DNA from: an uncultured Bacilli bacterium
GTDB lineage: Bacteria; Bacillota_I; Bacilli_A; RF39; UBA660
Direction: 5' to 3'
Assembly: GCA_944329505.1 (NCBI GenBank)
Contig: CALVIJ010000003.1
Location: 1 to 22,437, forward strand
Length of the DNA stretch: 22,437 bases
Below, one piece after another: positions 14,072 through 21,217 of the stretch; position 1 is the stretch's first letter, and each line of letters begins with the position of its first letter. The translations under genes were made by a program, and so were the position numbers. Under the pieces are notes generated by a model. That model ran no database searches. It was not told where the DNA came from and saw only the letters and a list, made by a program, of their open reading frames with translations.

Positions 14072-15158
14072 GATATATACTGATAATATAATTTTTTAAA
14101 GTTTCTTTGTTATTTTGTAATGTACCATCTAGTATTTCGTTTTCTAGATCTGATAAAATAGTTTTTAAAAATGAACCAGCTTCTTTATTTAATATTTCAC
14201 ATATTTCCATCGGACTTATAGCAATATCTAATCTACTTTTAATTGGAATTTTAGAATATTTCTCGTTAATTTTCTGTTTATCTATTCCAGCTAATTCAGC
14301 AGCCATTGTACAGATATATAATCCATAATTATATAATATATGATTATCTAATAAATCTTTATCTTTGACTTCATTTATTTTTCTAATGCTTTCTTTTTCT
14401 ATGGCATTAAAATTATACTTGTCTAAGGCATCTAATTGAGACCAAGTTACAATCATCGATGGAGTTATTTTAGCTCTTTTTAGATTAGGAATTTCTAGAT
14501 GATCGGTGAGTTTTAAGGAATTTAAGAGTTCAATTCCATAAGCTTTGTTTGGACTTGAAAATATTAAATCTAATTCTTCTTTTTTACGGTCTTTAGATAT
14601 TTTTTTTAATAGATGACCATATTTACGTATATAAGTTTTTAATTTTGGTTCAAGAGTAAAATTTAAAGTTGTAGCAAATCTAATAGCTCTTAAAATGCGT
14701 AAAGCATCATCTTTTAGACTCATTTTAGGATTACTTACTGTTCTGATAATTTTATTATCTAAGTCTTGTTTAGCACCAATTAAGTCAATTTGATTACCAT
14801 CTTTATCAATGCATAATGTATTTATAGTAAAATCTCTTCTTTTAATATCTTCTTCTAAAGTGTCAACATATTCTATTTTTTCTGGTCTTCGATGATCTTT
14901 ATATTTAAATTCTTTTCGAAATGTGGTTATTTCAAATTTTGTTTTTTCAAAAACTATGGTGACTGATCCATATTCTGAATTGGTAGTGACTACTTCTGAA
15001 AAGATTTGATGTAACTCCATTGGGGTAGCATCTGTACAAATATCTATGTCACTGAATGTTCTTTTTAAATATAGATCTCTCGGATAACCGCCAACCATAT
15101 AAGCGATATATCCATAACTATTAATTTTTTCTAAAAGTCTAATTGCAGTTTCAAACAT
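14058..15158 (-). CDS. cca: CCA-adding tRNA nucleotidyltransferase (class II)
   Basis: A 366-aa enzyme that builds or repairs the 3' CCA end of tRNAs. The nucleotidyltransferase head shows MVGGYPRDLYL (21-31) and the catalytic carboxylates in SDIDI (Asp37, Asp39), followed by RRDFTINTLCID, DLIGAKQDL, and the neck motif LRILRAIRFATTL. These are the class II motifs A to C. The C-terminal body and tail domain is shorter than in B. subtilis (about 400 aa), but the tail diverges widely in the family. The ATG at 15158 has GGAGATG upstream. It sits 23 bases beyond the hup terminator, with no clear promoter of its own, so it may depend on readthrough. The presence of CCA in encoded tRNAs cannot be judged here. 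Confidence 0.95.
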   Translation of the reverse strand: MFETAIRLLEKINSYGYIAYMVGGYPRDLYLKRTFSDIDICTDATPMELHQIFSEVVTTNSEYGSVTIVFEKTKFEITTFRKEFKYKDHRRPEKIEYVDTLEEDIKRRDFTINTLCIDKDGNQIDLIGAKQDLDNKIIRTVSNPKMSLKDDALRILRAIRFATTLNFTLEPKLKTYIRKYGHLLKKISKDRKKEELDLIFSSPNKAYGIELLNSLKLTDHLEIPNLKRAKITPSMIVTWSQLDALDKYNFNAIEKESIRKINEVKDKDLLDNHILYNYGLYICTMAAELAGIDKQKINEKYSKIPIKSRLDIAISPMEICEILNKEAGSFLKTILSDLENEILDGTLQNNKETLKNYIISIYQNED

Positions 15159-15181
15159 TAATTCATCTCCATTGTTACATT

Positions 15182-15203
15182 AAAAAAAGGCGTCAAAGCC
15201 TTA
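15182..15203 (-). terminator. Terminator of hup (possibly leaky)
   Basis: AAGGC/GCCTT stem (15187-15191, 15198-15202) with a six-base loop, then T on the minus strand. It overlaps the hup stop codon. With only five pairs it may allow readthrough into cca. Confidence 0.75.
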
Positions 15204-15473
15204 GTTTAATGCATCTTTTAATTTTGCGCCAGCTTTGATAGAAACAGCTGTTCTTGCAGGAATAGTTACAGCTTCACCAGTTCTTGGGTTGCGTCCTTGT
15301 CTAGCTTCTTTGTGTTGAGTTGCAAATGTGCAGAAACCAGTTAAAGTAACTTTTCCTTCGCTTTTTAATCCTTCTACAATTCCATTTAATACAGCATCTA
15401 ATGCTCTAGTAGCATCTGCTTTAGTCATTCCTGTTTCTTCGGCAATATAGTTTACTAAATTTTGTTTTGTCAT
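15201..15473 (-). CDS. hup: HU family DNA-binding protein
   Basis: A 90-aa histone-like protein: MTKQNLVNYIAEETGMTKAD, then VTLTGFCTFATQHKEARQGRNPRTGEAVTIPARTAVSIKAGAKLKDALN, the full HU fold with the Pro-containing beta arm (RNPRTGE). It bends and compacts DNA as a dimer and is normally abundant. Consistent with that, it has a GGGAGGT ribosome-binding site and a well-formed promoter. The order hup next to spoIVA is the same as hbs-spoIVA in Bacillus. The single cysteine in TGFCTF is unusual but in a tolerated position. Confidence 0.97.
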   Translation of the reverse strand: MTKQNLVNYIAEETGMTKADATRALDAVLNGIVEGLKSEGKVTLTGFCTFATQHKEARQGRNPRTGEAVTIPARTAVSIKAGAKLKDALN

Positions 15474-15520
15474 TTAAATATACCTCCCTTGTATTGTTAA
15501 GCTATCTTGCTTACATTTAC

Positions 15521-15549
15521 ATGTTATCATGTTTGACCATAAAAATCAA
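15521..15549 (-). promoter_or_regulatory. Promoter of hup
   Basis: TTGATT (15549-15544), a 17-base spacer and TAACAT (15526-15521) with an extended TG on the minus strand, leaving a leader of about 40 bases before the hup ATG at 15473. Confidence 0.6.
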
Positions 15550-15680
15550 TATATTTTAAGCTTTTTTTTACGGGTTTTGACGTGAATGATTAATTAATTA
15601 TTTTATTTTTGCTTTACTCATTTTATTATTGTATTTAAAGGGAAAGTATTATATAAATCTATTATTAATTTTTTTGAAGA

Positions 15681-17156
15681 TTAAATGACGATGGCGAAGA
15701 GGTTTCCAGAACCTTTATTGACAAGTTTTGATAATGTTTGTTTTAGTTTAAATCTAACGCTTTCAGGCATTAGTGATAGTTTGGCTTGGATTCCCTCTTG
15801 AACTATCACATCTAAACTTCGACCAAATATTTCACTTTTCCAAATGTTTTCACTACCAGAATCTTTGTCTTTCATAAGATAATTTATTAATTCTTTACTT
15901 TGAATTTCAGATCCGATGATCGGTTCAAAGGTACTTTCGACATCTACTCTTATCATATGAATTGAAGGGGCTACTGCTTTTAATTTAATACCATATCTAC
16001 TACCCTGTTTGATTATTTCTGGTGTATCTAAGGTCATATCTGCTAAAGTCGGTGAGGCTACTCCATAACCTGTTTGTTTAACCATTTTTAATGCATCCTT
16101 TACTTGGTCGTATTCGCGTTTTGCTTCTCCTAAGTCTTGGAATAAGCTCAACAATTGTGAACGACTAGTAATATCAACACCAATTATCTCTTTTAATACT
16201 TCATTATATAAATTAGATGGGGTTTTTAAAGTAACTCTAACGTTCCCTGTTGCTGTATCAACTTCAGATAAATAGGCCTTTTCTATATATTCACATTCTT
16301 CTAATTTACCAGTAATCTGTTCAATATCTCTTAATTTATCTATTTCGTGAATACTATTTCTAATAGCTTCAATATAAGATTGTTTGAGCCAGTTATTTGG
16401 CTCTAAACATGCAACCCAATCTGCCATTTCAACATCTATACAAACAACTGGGAATTCATATAATGCCTCTCTTAAAATATTATAAGCATCTCTTTCACTC
16501 ATGTTATCGATATTCATTGGTATAGCAGGAGCACCATATTCTTCTCTTAACTTTTCGGCTAAATTTTCTGTTTCTGGAAGCATTGGATGGGTCGAATTAA
16601 CAATTACGATAAAAGGTTTGCCAATTTCTTTTAACTCTTTGGCTATTCTTTGTTCGGCCTCAATGTAATCACTTCTTTCAAATTCACCAATGGAACCATC
16701 GGTGGTAACTAAAACACCTATACTTGAATGATCTTTGATCACTTTTTCAGTTCCAATTTCAGCAGCTTCAACAAATGGTATTGATTCTTCATACCACGGT
16801 GTATGGACCATTCTTGGGCCATTCTCATCTTCATAGCCTTTAGCCCCTTCGATGACATATCCTACACAATCAACTAATCTAACGTCTGCTGTAAAATCAT
16901 CTATTTTTATCTTAGCGGCATTACTAGGAACAAATTTTGGTTCAGTTGTCATAATTGTTTTTCCTTGAGCAGATTGTGGTATTTCATCTAAAGTTCTTTT
17001 TCTTTCATATTCATCTTCAATATTAGGAACAACAAGATTTTCGATAAATCTTTTTATGAAAGTAGATTTACCAGTTCTAACTGCTCCTACTACTCCTAAA
17101 TAAATATCGCCACCGGTTCTTTCGGTGATGTTTTTGATAATGTCTATTTTTTCCAT
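15681..17156 (-). CDS. spoIVA: Stage IV sporulation protein A (spore coat morphogenetic ATPase)
   Basis: A 491-aa protein (B. subtilis 492 aa) that polymerises on the forespore outer membrane, using ATP, to make the basement layer on which the coat is built. The start MEKIDIIKNITERTGGDIYL runs into a Walker A motif GAVRTGKS at 24-31 (Lys30), then VRLVDCVGY as Walker B, a TRAFAC-like GTPase fold, a long middle domain and the conserved C-terminus KLVNKGSGNLFAIVI that docks to the forespore surface through SpoVM. Length and ends indicate an intact gene. A sigma-E-like promoter lies upstream. No hairpin of quality follows it; 15550-15680 looks empty. Its presence is the strongest evidence that the organism makes endospores. 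Confidence 0.97.
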   Translation of the reverse strand: MEKIDIIKNITERTGGDIYLGVVGAVRTGKSTFIKRFIENLVVPNIEDEYERKRTLDEIPQSAQGKTIMTTEPKFVPSNAAKIKIDDFTADVRLVDCVGYVIEGAKGYEDENGPRMVHTPWYEESIPFVEAAEIGTEKVIKDHSSIGVLVTTDGSIGEFERSDYIEAEQRIAKELKEIGKPFIVIVNSTHPMLPETENLAEKLREEYGAPAIPMNIDNMSERDAYNILREALYEFPVVCIDVEMADWVACLEPNNWLKQSYIEAIRNSIHEIDKLRDIEQITGKLEECEYIEKAYLSEVDTATGNVRVTLKTPSNLYNEVLKEIIGVDITSRSQLLSLFQDLGEAKREYDQVKDALKMVKQTGYGVASPTLADMTLDTPEIIKQGSRYGIKLKAVAPSIHMIRVDVESTFEPIIGSEIQSKELINYLMKDKDSGSENIWKSEIFGRSLDVIVQEGIQAKLSLMPESVRFKLKQTLSKLVNKGSGNLFAIVI

Positions 17157-17179
17157 ATTATCCCTACTTTCTTCATTTA

Positions 17180-17207
17180 AATATATGAATACTATTTTAA
17201 AATATGA
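17180..17207 (-). promoter_or_regulatory. Sigma-E-type sporulation promoter of spoIVA
   Basis: On the minus strand TCATATT (17207-17201) fits the sigma-E -35 (KMATATT) exactly and CATATATT (17187-17180) fits six of eight positions of the -10 (CATACAHT), with a 13-base spacer, one shorter than usual. The AGGGAT ribosome-binding site and spoIVA ATG follow. Confidence 0.45.
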
Positions 17208-17277
17208 AGAAAAACAAGATATAAATATTTTTTTACTTTTTTAGACATTTTTTAACATTGTATATTTTTATTAGATA

Positions 17278-17306
17278 TTGCTTTATTTTTTTCTTAGAAC
17301 TACAAT
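17278..17306 (+). promoter_or_regulatory. Possible promoter of the hydroxyacid dehydrogenase gene
   Basis: TTGCTT (17278-17283), a 17-base spacer and TACAAT (17301-17306). An overlapping perfect TATAAT at 17307-17312 is too close to the ribosome-binding site (GGAGG, 17313-17317) to give a leader containing it. Confidence 0.35.
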
Positions 17307-17324
17307 TATAATGGAGGCGATAAG

Positions 17325-18290
17325 ATGAAAGTTGAAGATATTAAAAAAGTAGCTTGTGTGGGAGCTGGAGTTATTGGATATAGCTGGGCTTTATATTATT
17401 CTTTAAAAAAATTATCAGTAAGTGTATATGATTTAAGTGATGAGAAACTTGATTTGGCAAAAAAGAGAATTCACGAAAGTTTACTTAATTTGATGAAAAA
17501 TGGTGTAGTTAGTGAAGATGAAATGAGTGAAATTGAAAATGGGATAAATTATACTACATCGATGGAAGATGCTGTTAAGGATGTCCAGTTTATTACAGAA
17601 TCTGGGCCTGAAAGTTATGAAATTAAACAAAAAATGGCTGAAGAGATGGAAAGATATACAGCCAGTAATACGATTATTGCGTCTTCTACATCCGGGTTAC
17701 TTGTTAGTGAAATAGCAAAAAATGCGAAAAATCCAGAAAGGTTTATAGGAGCTCATCCTTATAATCCACCACATTTAATTCCACTTGTTGAACTTACTAA
17801 AGGTGATAAAACTAGTGAAGAGGTTTTAAAATGCGCAAAAGAATTTTATCAATCTATTGATAAAGAACCTGTTGTTTTACAAAAAGAAGCATTAGGATTT
17901 ATTTGTAATCGTATTCAAATGGCCGTTTATAGAGAAGTTTGTAATTTAGTAATGAAAGGTGTGTGCTCTATTGAAGATGCCGATAAAGCGGTTACTTATG
18001 GGCCTGGACTTAGATGGGCTATTATGGGTCCTAGTTTAGTCTTTGAACTCGGTGGTGGTGAAGGGCATATAGATGGTCTTATGAAGCATTTGAACCCTTC
18101 TATTAGTCTATGGTTACATGATATGGCTGATTTTAAAGATTTTCCTGAGGAATTCCCTGAAATTGCACGAAATGGGGTTATTGAAGCGATGAAGAACCGT
18201 CCTAGAGAAATTGGTAATGACGACGCTTCTTTAGCTGAATATCGTGATAAAATGCTTATCTCGTTATTAAAATTACATAATAAATTATAA
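17325..18290 (+). CDS. NAD-dependent 3-hydroxyacid dehydrogenase, L-carnitine/L-gulonate dehydrogenase-like (3HCDH fold)
   Basis: A 321-aa enzyme with an N-terminal Rossmann fold, GAGVIG at 13-18 and Asp36 after the second strand, indicating NAD(H) rather than NADP(H). The block GAHPYNPPHLIPLVEL (His144 as the likely catalytic base) is characteristic of the L-carnitine/L-gulonate (lambda-crystallin) branch; fatty-acid 3-hydroxyacyl-CoA dehydrogenases have HFFNP instead. The C-terminal helical domain has ALGFICNRIQMAVYREV and GPGLRWAIMGP. It should oxidise a small 3-hydroxy acid to the 3-keto acid; the exact substrate cannot be read. It stands alone on the plus strand between spoIVA and spoVIF-der, where Bacillus carries gpsA, with a strong GGAGG ribosome-binding site. 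No thiolase, CoA-transferase or carnitine genes are nearby. Confidence 0.85.
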   Translation: MKVEDIKKVACVGAGVIGYSWALYYSLKKLSVSVYDLSDEKLDLAKKRIHESLLNLMKNGVVSEDEMSEIENGINYTTSMEDAVKDVQFITESGPESYEIKQKMAEEMERYTASNTIIASSTSGLLVSEIAKNAKNPERFIGAHPYNPPHLIPLVELTKGDKTSEEVLKCAKEFYQSIDKEPVVLQKEALGFICNRIQMAVYREVCNLVMKGVCSIEDADKAVTYGPGLRWAIMGPSLVFELGGGEGHIDGLMKHLNPSISLWLHDMADFKDFPEEFPEIARNGVIEAMKNRPREIGNDDASLAEYRDKMLISLLKLHNKL

Positions 18291-18293
18291 TAT

Positions 18294-18330
18294 AAAAGAC
18301 ATTGATTAAATCATTTTATCAATGTCTTTT
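18294..18330. terminator. Bidirectional terminator between the dehydrogenase and spoVIF
   Basis: A perfect 13-bp stem, AAAAGACATTGAT/ATCAATGTCTTTT (18294-18306, 18318-18330), 11-base loop. It ends both convergent genes; the last codons and stop of spoVIF form its right arm and loop. Confidence 0.8.
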
Positions 18331-18548
18331 GGTACTTTATCATTGATGACTGCATCAATGATTTTATTTTGATTTTCTTCGGAAACTGGTCTTCCTGTCA
18401 TTTGACTTAGTTCACTTATTACTTCTCTTAAGATTCCCTCGTCTTTTAGATTACCTTCCTGGAGTTTTTTTGCTAGATCTAAGATTGTTTCTTTATTAAC
18501 ATTGGTTTTCTTCTCTACACGTTTGAAAAAACTGTCTGAAAATGCCAT
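18306..18548 (-). CDS. spoVIF: Stage VI sporulation protein F-like
   Basis: An 80-aa protein beginning MAFSDSFFKRVEKKTNVNKE and containing ILDLAKKLQEGNLKDEGILREVISELSQMTGRPVSEENQNKIIDAVI, which follows the pattern of SpoVIF (YjcC): NFFKxxEKKTNVN..., a helix, then REVIxxxxxxxxxPVSxExxxxIVDxI. In Bacillus SpoVIF acts in the mother cell late in sporulation, affecting coat assembly through GerE. The gene is 43 bases downstream of der and near spoIVA. Its strong ribosome-binding site TAGGAGG is one arm of a 9-bp hairpin (see the regulatory entry). The family assignment is from remembered similarity over most of its length. Confidence 0.8.
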   Translation of the reverse strand: MAFSDSFFKRVEKKTNVNKETILDLAKKLQEGNLKDEGILREVISELSQMTGRPVSEENQNKIIDAVINDKVPKDIDKMI

Positions 18549-18551
18549 TTT

Positions 18552-18585
18552 AAAACCTCCTACATTAATATATGCGGGAGGTTTT
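18552..18585 (-). promoter_or_regulatory. Hairpin that pairs with the spoVIF ribosome-binding site
   Basis: On the minus strand AAAACCTCC (18585-18577) and GGAGGTTTT (18560-18552) are perfect complements separated by 16 bases. The right arm is the spoVIF Shine-Dalgarno GGAGG, ending four bases before the ATG. The loop holds CATATATTA (18574-18566), which fits the sigma-K -10 pattern CATAnnnTA, so a transcript started there would lack the left arm. The stem might instead work as a weak terminator for der. Confidence 0.45.
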
Positions 18586-18591
18586 ATTAAG

Positions 18592-19905
18592 CTACTGTTC
18601 TCCTTTATTTTTAAAGTTTAAAATAATTGGTGTCCCTGTAAAGTCAAAACTTTCTCTTATTTTATTTTCGAGATATCTTTCGTATGAGAAGTGAATTAAT
18701 CCTTTACTATTAACCTGAATATTAAATGTTGGCGGGCAAATACTACTTTGATTTGAAAAATATATTTTTAATCTTTTACCTTTATATGAAGGTGGTAGAT
18801 TTAATGCATAAGCATCTGTAATTACATTATTTAAGCTGCTAGTTGATATTTGTCTATGAGCGTTTTCATTGGCTTTAATAATCTCTGGCATCAAAGTATG
18901 AATACGTTTTTTAGTTAATGCTGATAAGAATACTACTTTAGCATATGGGATGAATCCAAATTGATATTTTATTTCTTCTTTCCAGTCTTTCATAGCTTTA
19001 TCTTTATCTTCGATAGTGTCCCACTTATTAACGGCAATTACAATAGCTTTTCCTGCTTCAATAGCATAACCAGCAATGTGTTTATCGTGTTCAATAATTC
19101 CTTCTTCAGCATTTATAACAAGCACACATACATCTGATCTGTCTATGGCTTTTAGAGAACGAAGTAAACTATATTTTTCTACGTTTTCATATATTTTCCC
19201 ACGTTTACGCATACCTGCTGTATCTATTACGACAAAGTCTTTTTCATGATATTTAAATGGAGTATCGATAGCATCTCTAGTTGTTCCAGCAATTGGGCTG
19301 ACGATTACTCTCTCCTCATTTAATAAAGCATTTACTAAACTACTTTTACCAACATTTGGTCTGCCAATAACCGAAAATTTAATAATATCTTTGTCATATT
19401 CTTCTTTTATTTCTTTGAAGTTTTTAGTTATTTCATCTAATAGACTAGATATTCCCAATTTGTGTTCAGCAGATAATTCTATATATGTATCGAAAGCTAA
19501 ATTATAAAAATCATATTTATGGTCTTCATAAGCTTTAGAGTCCGTTTTATTAATGGCAACAATTACTGGTTTACCACTTTTCTTTAATATGTCTCTCACT
19601 ATATAATCATTAGATGTTAGACCCTCTTTTCCGTCGACAACGAAGACAACAACATCGGCCTCATCAATAGCTAGTTCAGCTTGTCCTTTTATTTCGGTAT
19701 TAAAATTACCAGTGGACATATCAATCCCACCAGTATCAATAAGATGAAAACTATAATCTAAATAATTTACGGTTCCATAAAGTCTATCCCTAGTAACTCC
19801 TGGGGTATCTTCAATTATAGCCATTTTGGTACCAACTAGACGATTGAATATCGTAGATTTTCCAACATTTGGTCGTCCGACTAAAGCAACAATTGGTTTT
19901 CTCAT
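18592..19905 (-). CDS. der: Ribosome assembly GTPase Der (EngA)
   Basis: A 437-aa protein with two tandem GTPase domains, needed for 50S subunit maturation. Each domain has G1 GRPNVGKS, followed by DTPGVTRDR and DTGGID in the first and DTAGMRKRG in the second; NKxD motifs appear as NKTD and NKWD. A KH-like C-terminal domain follows, LPPSYKGKRLKIYF and TPIILNFKNKGEQ. The true start is the ATG at 19905-19903 (MRKPIVALVG), with AGGTGAT five bases upstream; an in-frame GTG at 19914 would place the ribosome-binding site inside the gene. It follows the 161-aa gene by 9 bases and is probably in one operon with it. In B. subtilis der is followed by gpsA; here that gene is replaced. Confidence 0.97.
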   Translation of the reverse strand: MRKPIVALVGRPNVGKSTIFNRLVGTKMAIIEDTPGVTRDRLYGTVNYLDYSFHLIDTGGIDMSTGNFNTEIKGQAELAIDEADVVVFVVDGKEGLTSNDYIVRDILKKSGKPVIVAINKTDSKAYEDHKYDFYNLAFDTYIELSAEHKLGISSLLDEITKNFKEIKEEYDKDIIKFSVIGRPNVGKSSLVNALLNEERVIVSPIAGTTRDAIDTPFKYHEKDFVVIDTAGMRKRGKIYENVEKYSLLRSLKAIDRSDVCVLVINAEEGIIEHDKHIAGYAIEAGKAIVIAVNKWDTIEDKDKAMKDWKEEIKYQFGFIPYAKVVFLSALTKKRIHTLMPEIIKANENAHRQISTSSLNNVITDAYALNLPPSYKGKRLKIYFSNQSSICPPTFNIQVNSKGLIHFSYERYLENKIRESFDFTGTPIILNFKNKGEQ

Positions 19906-19914
19906 AATTATCAC

Positions 19915-20400
19915 CTACACTTTTATGATTTGGCTTTTTCTTTTTATTTTCTGAGCTTTATTGCCATAAACGATTTCACCGTTTTCTAGAATTGTTCCTA
20001 ATTCAATACTATTTAAATCGTTTTTTGCTTTTAAATAAATTGTTTCGCCATCTTTATAGATGACAAATTTACTTAATAGGGTCTTATTTATATTAAAGAT
20101 ATCATCCACTTTATATAAGAAAGAATCTTCAATCAATTCAATGTTTAATTCTATTTGATTGTTAAAGTAATCTAAATATTCAAGCTCTTCTTTTTTCATA
20201 TCTATAATAAGTCCATAATTTTTATCTTTATATATAAATACATTATAATATCCATTTAAATCTATAATATATTTATTTTGAATTTTATTTATTAATTTAA
20301 TCAGTTTTTTTTCTATCACTTTTTGATCAGTTAAATCTAGGTTTTGCAAATAAATTTTATCCAAAAAAACGACAATGTTTTCATCTATTATAAATCTCAT
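19915..20400 (-). CDS. Unrecognised 161-aa protein between engB and der
   Basis: A complete frame with an AGGTGAT ribosome-binding site five bases from its ATG and a stop 9 bases before der, so it is likely co-transcribed with der. I do not recognise the family. The protein is soluble, acidic in the middle and rich in Ile, Leu, Lys and Asp. Residues 1-100 alternate helix and strand (FLDKIYLQNLDLTDQKVIEK, YYNVFIYKDKNYGLIIDM), followed by SFLYKVDDIFNINKTLLSKF, and the last 50 residues look like strands (KFVIYKDGETIYLKAK, LENGEIVYGN) ending in a basic tail. Nothing suggests an enzyme active site. Being next to sporulation and ribosome-assembly genes gives no firm clue. Confidence 0.75.
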   Translation of the reverse strand: MRFIIDENIVVFLDKIYLQNLDLTDQKVIEKKLIKLINKIQNKYIIDLNGYYNVFIYKDKNYGLIIDMKKEELEYLDYFNNQIELNIELIEDSFLYKVDDIFNINKTLLSKFVIYKDGETIYLKAKNDLNSIELGTILENGEIVYGNKAQKIKRKSQIIKV

Positions 20401-20449
20401 TTTATCACCTAGAATAGTTTATGAAACTTTATATTATAATGTTATAAAA

Positions 20450-21031
20450 TCACATTGTCCTTTCGATCTTTTTGTGAATTTCTTCTTTACCATCTTTAGT
20501 TACACTGGAGAACATTACAAATTCATCACCAACCACTAGATCTAAATCATTTAAAATCATATTTCTTTGTTTTTGTCTGGTTGTGATTCCAATTTTATCT
20601 ACTTTGTTTGCAACAATGGTTACTGGTAATTTGTAATATTTTAAAAAGTTATACATTAATATGTCATCATTAGTTGGACGATGGCGAAAATCAATTAGTA
20701 AAAATACACCTTTAAGATTTTTTCTGTTTACTAAATAATCTTCAATCATTAATCCAAATTTCTTTCTTTTTGTTTTACTTACCCCTGCAAATCCATATCC
20801 TGGAGCATCAACTAAATAAAACTCATCATTCACATTATAAAAGTTTATTGTTTGAGTTTTACCTGGTCTACTAGATGTTCTGGCAAAGTTTTTTCGATTA
20901 ACAATTGTATTTATGAAACTACTTTTACCGACATTAGATCTTCCAACCAACATATATTCTGGTTTGTTATCAGTAGGGTATTGACTTCGGCGAATAGCCG
21001 AAATAGTTAAATCTACGGATTTAATTTTCAT
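20450..21031 (-). CDS. engB: Ribosome biogenesis GTPase EngB (YsxC/YihA)
   Basis: A 193-aa single-domain GTPase of the 50S assembly pathway. Motifs: G1 GRSNVGKS, G2 around RTSSRPGKTQTINFY, G3 DAPGYGFAGVSK, G4 NKVDK, G5 SSVTKDG. The start MKIKSVDLTISAIRRSQYP at 21031-21029 has AGGTGA upstream and matches family N-termini (the AIxxxQYP motif); the frame is open a further 12 codons upstream but that part overlaps the promoter. In Bacillus the gene (ysxC) follows lon; here a divergent plus-strand gene lies upstream instead. A sigma-A promoter is well placed. The TGA stop lies 49 bases ahead of the next gene. Confidence 0.96.
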   Translation of the reverse strand: MKIKSVDLTISAIRRSQYPTDNKPEYMLVGRSNVGKSSFINTIVNRKNFARTSSRPGKTQTINFYNVNDEFYLVDAPGYGFAGVSKTKRKKFGLMIEDYLVNRKNLKGVFLLIDFRHRPTNDDILMYNFLKYYKLPVTIVANKVDKIGITTRQKQRNMILNDLDLVVGDEFVMFSSVTKDGKEEIHKKIERTM

Positions 21032-21057
21032 TTTAATCACCTGACTATACGTTATAA

Positions 21058-21086
21058 AGTATAACAAAATTCATATAAAAAGTAAA
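21058..21086 (-). promoter_or_regulatory. Promoter of engB
   Basis: TTTACT (21086-21081), a 17-base spacer and TATACT (21063-21058) on the minus strand, 27 bases before the chosen engB start. The placement supports that start over upstream in-frame codons. Confidence 0.65.
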
Positions 21087-21101
21087 GTTTACCACCTTTA
21101 G

Positions 21102-21136
21102 AAGATTATTAAAAACGGTTTTATTAGTAATCTTTT
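21102..21136 (+). other. Orphan terminator-like hairpin between divergent genes
   Basis: AAGATTATTAA (21102-21112) pairs with TTAGTAATCTT (21124-21134, one G-U), and three inner A-T pairs follow around a bulged A, closed by a loop of about CGGT. Two extra T follow. It stands upstream of both engB and the plus-strand gene, with no gene that it would obviously terminate. Confidence 0.4.
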
Positions 21137-21217
21137 GTAGGATATTTTCATTTTAAAAAGGAATTTAAGATTTTTTGTTGTATGTTTATATTGGAAGGGG
21201 GATTAGAAAGGAGAACT

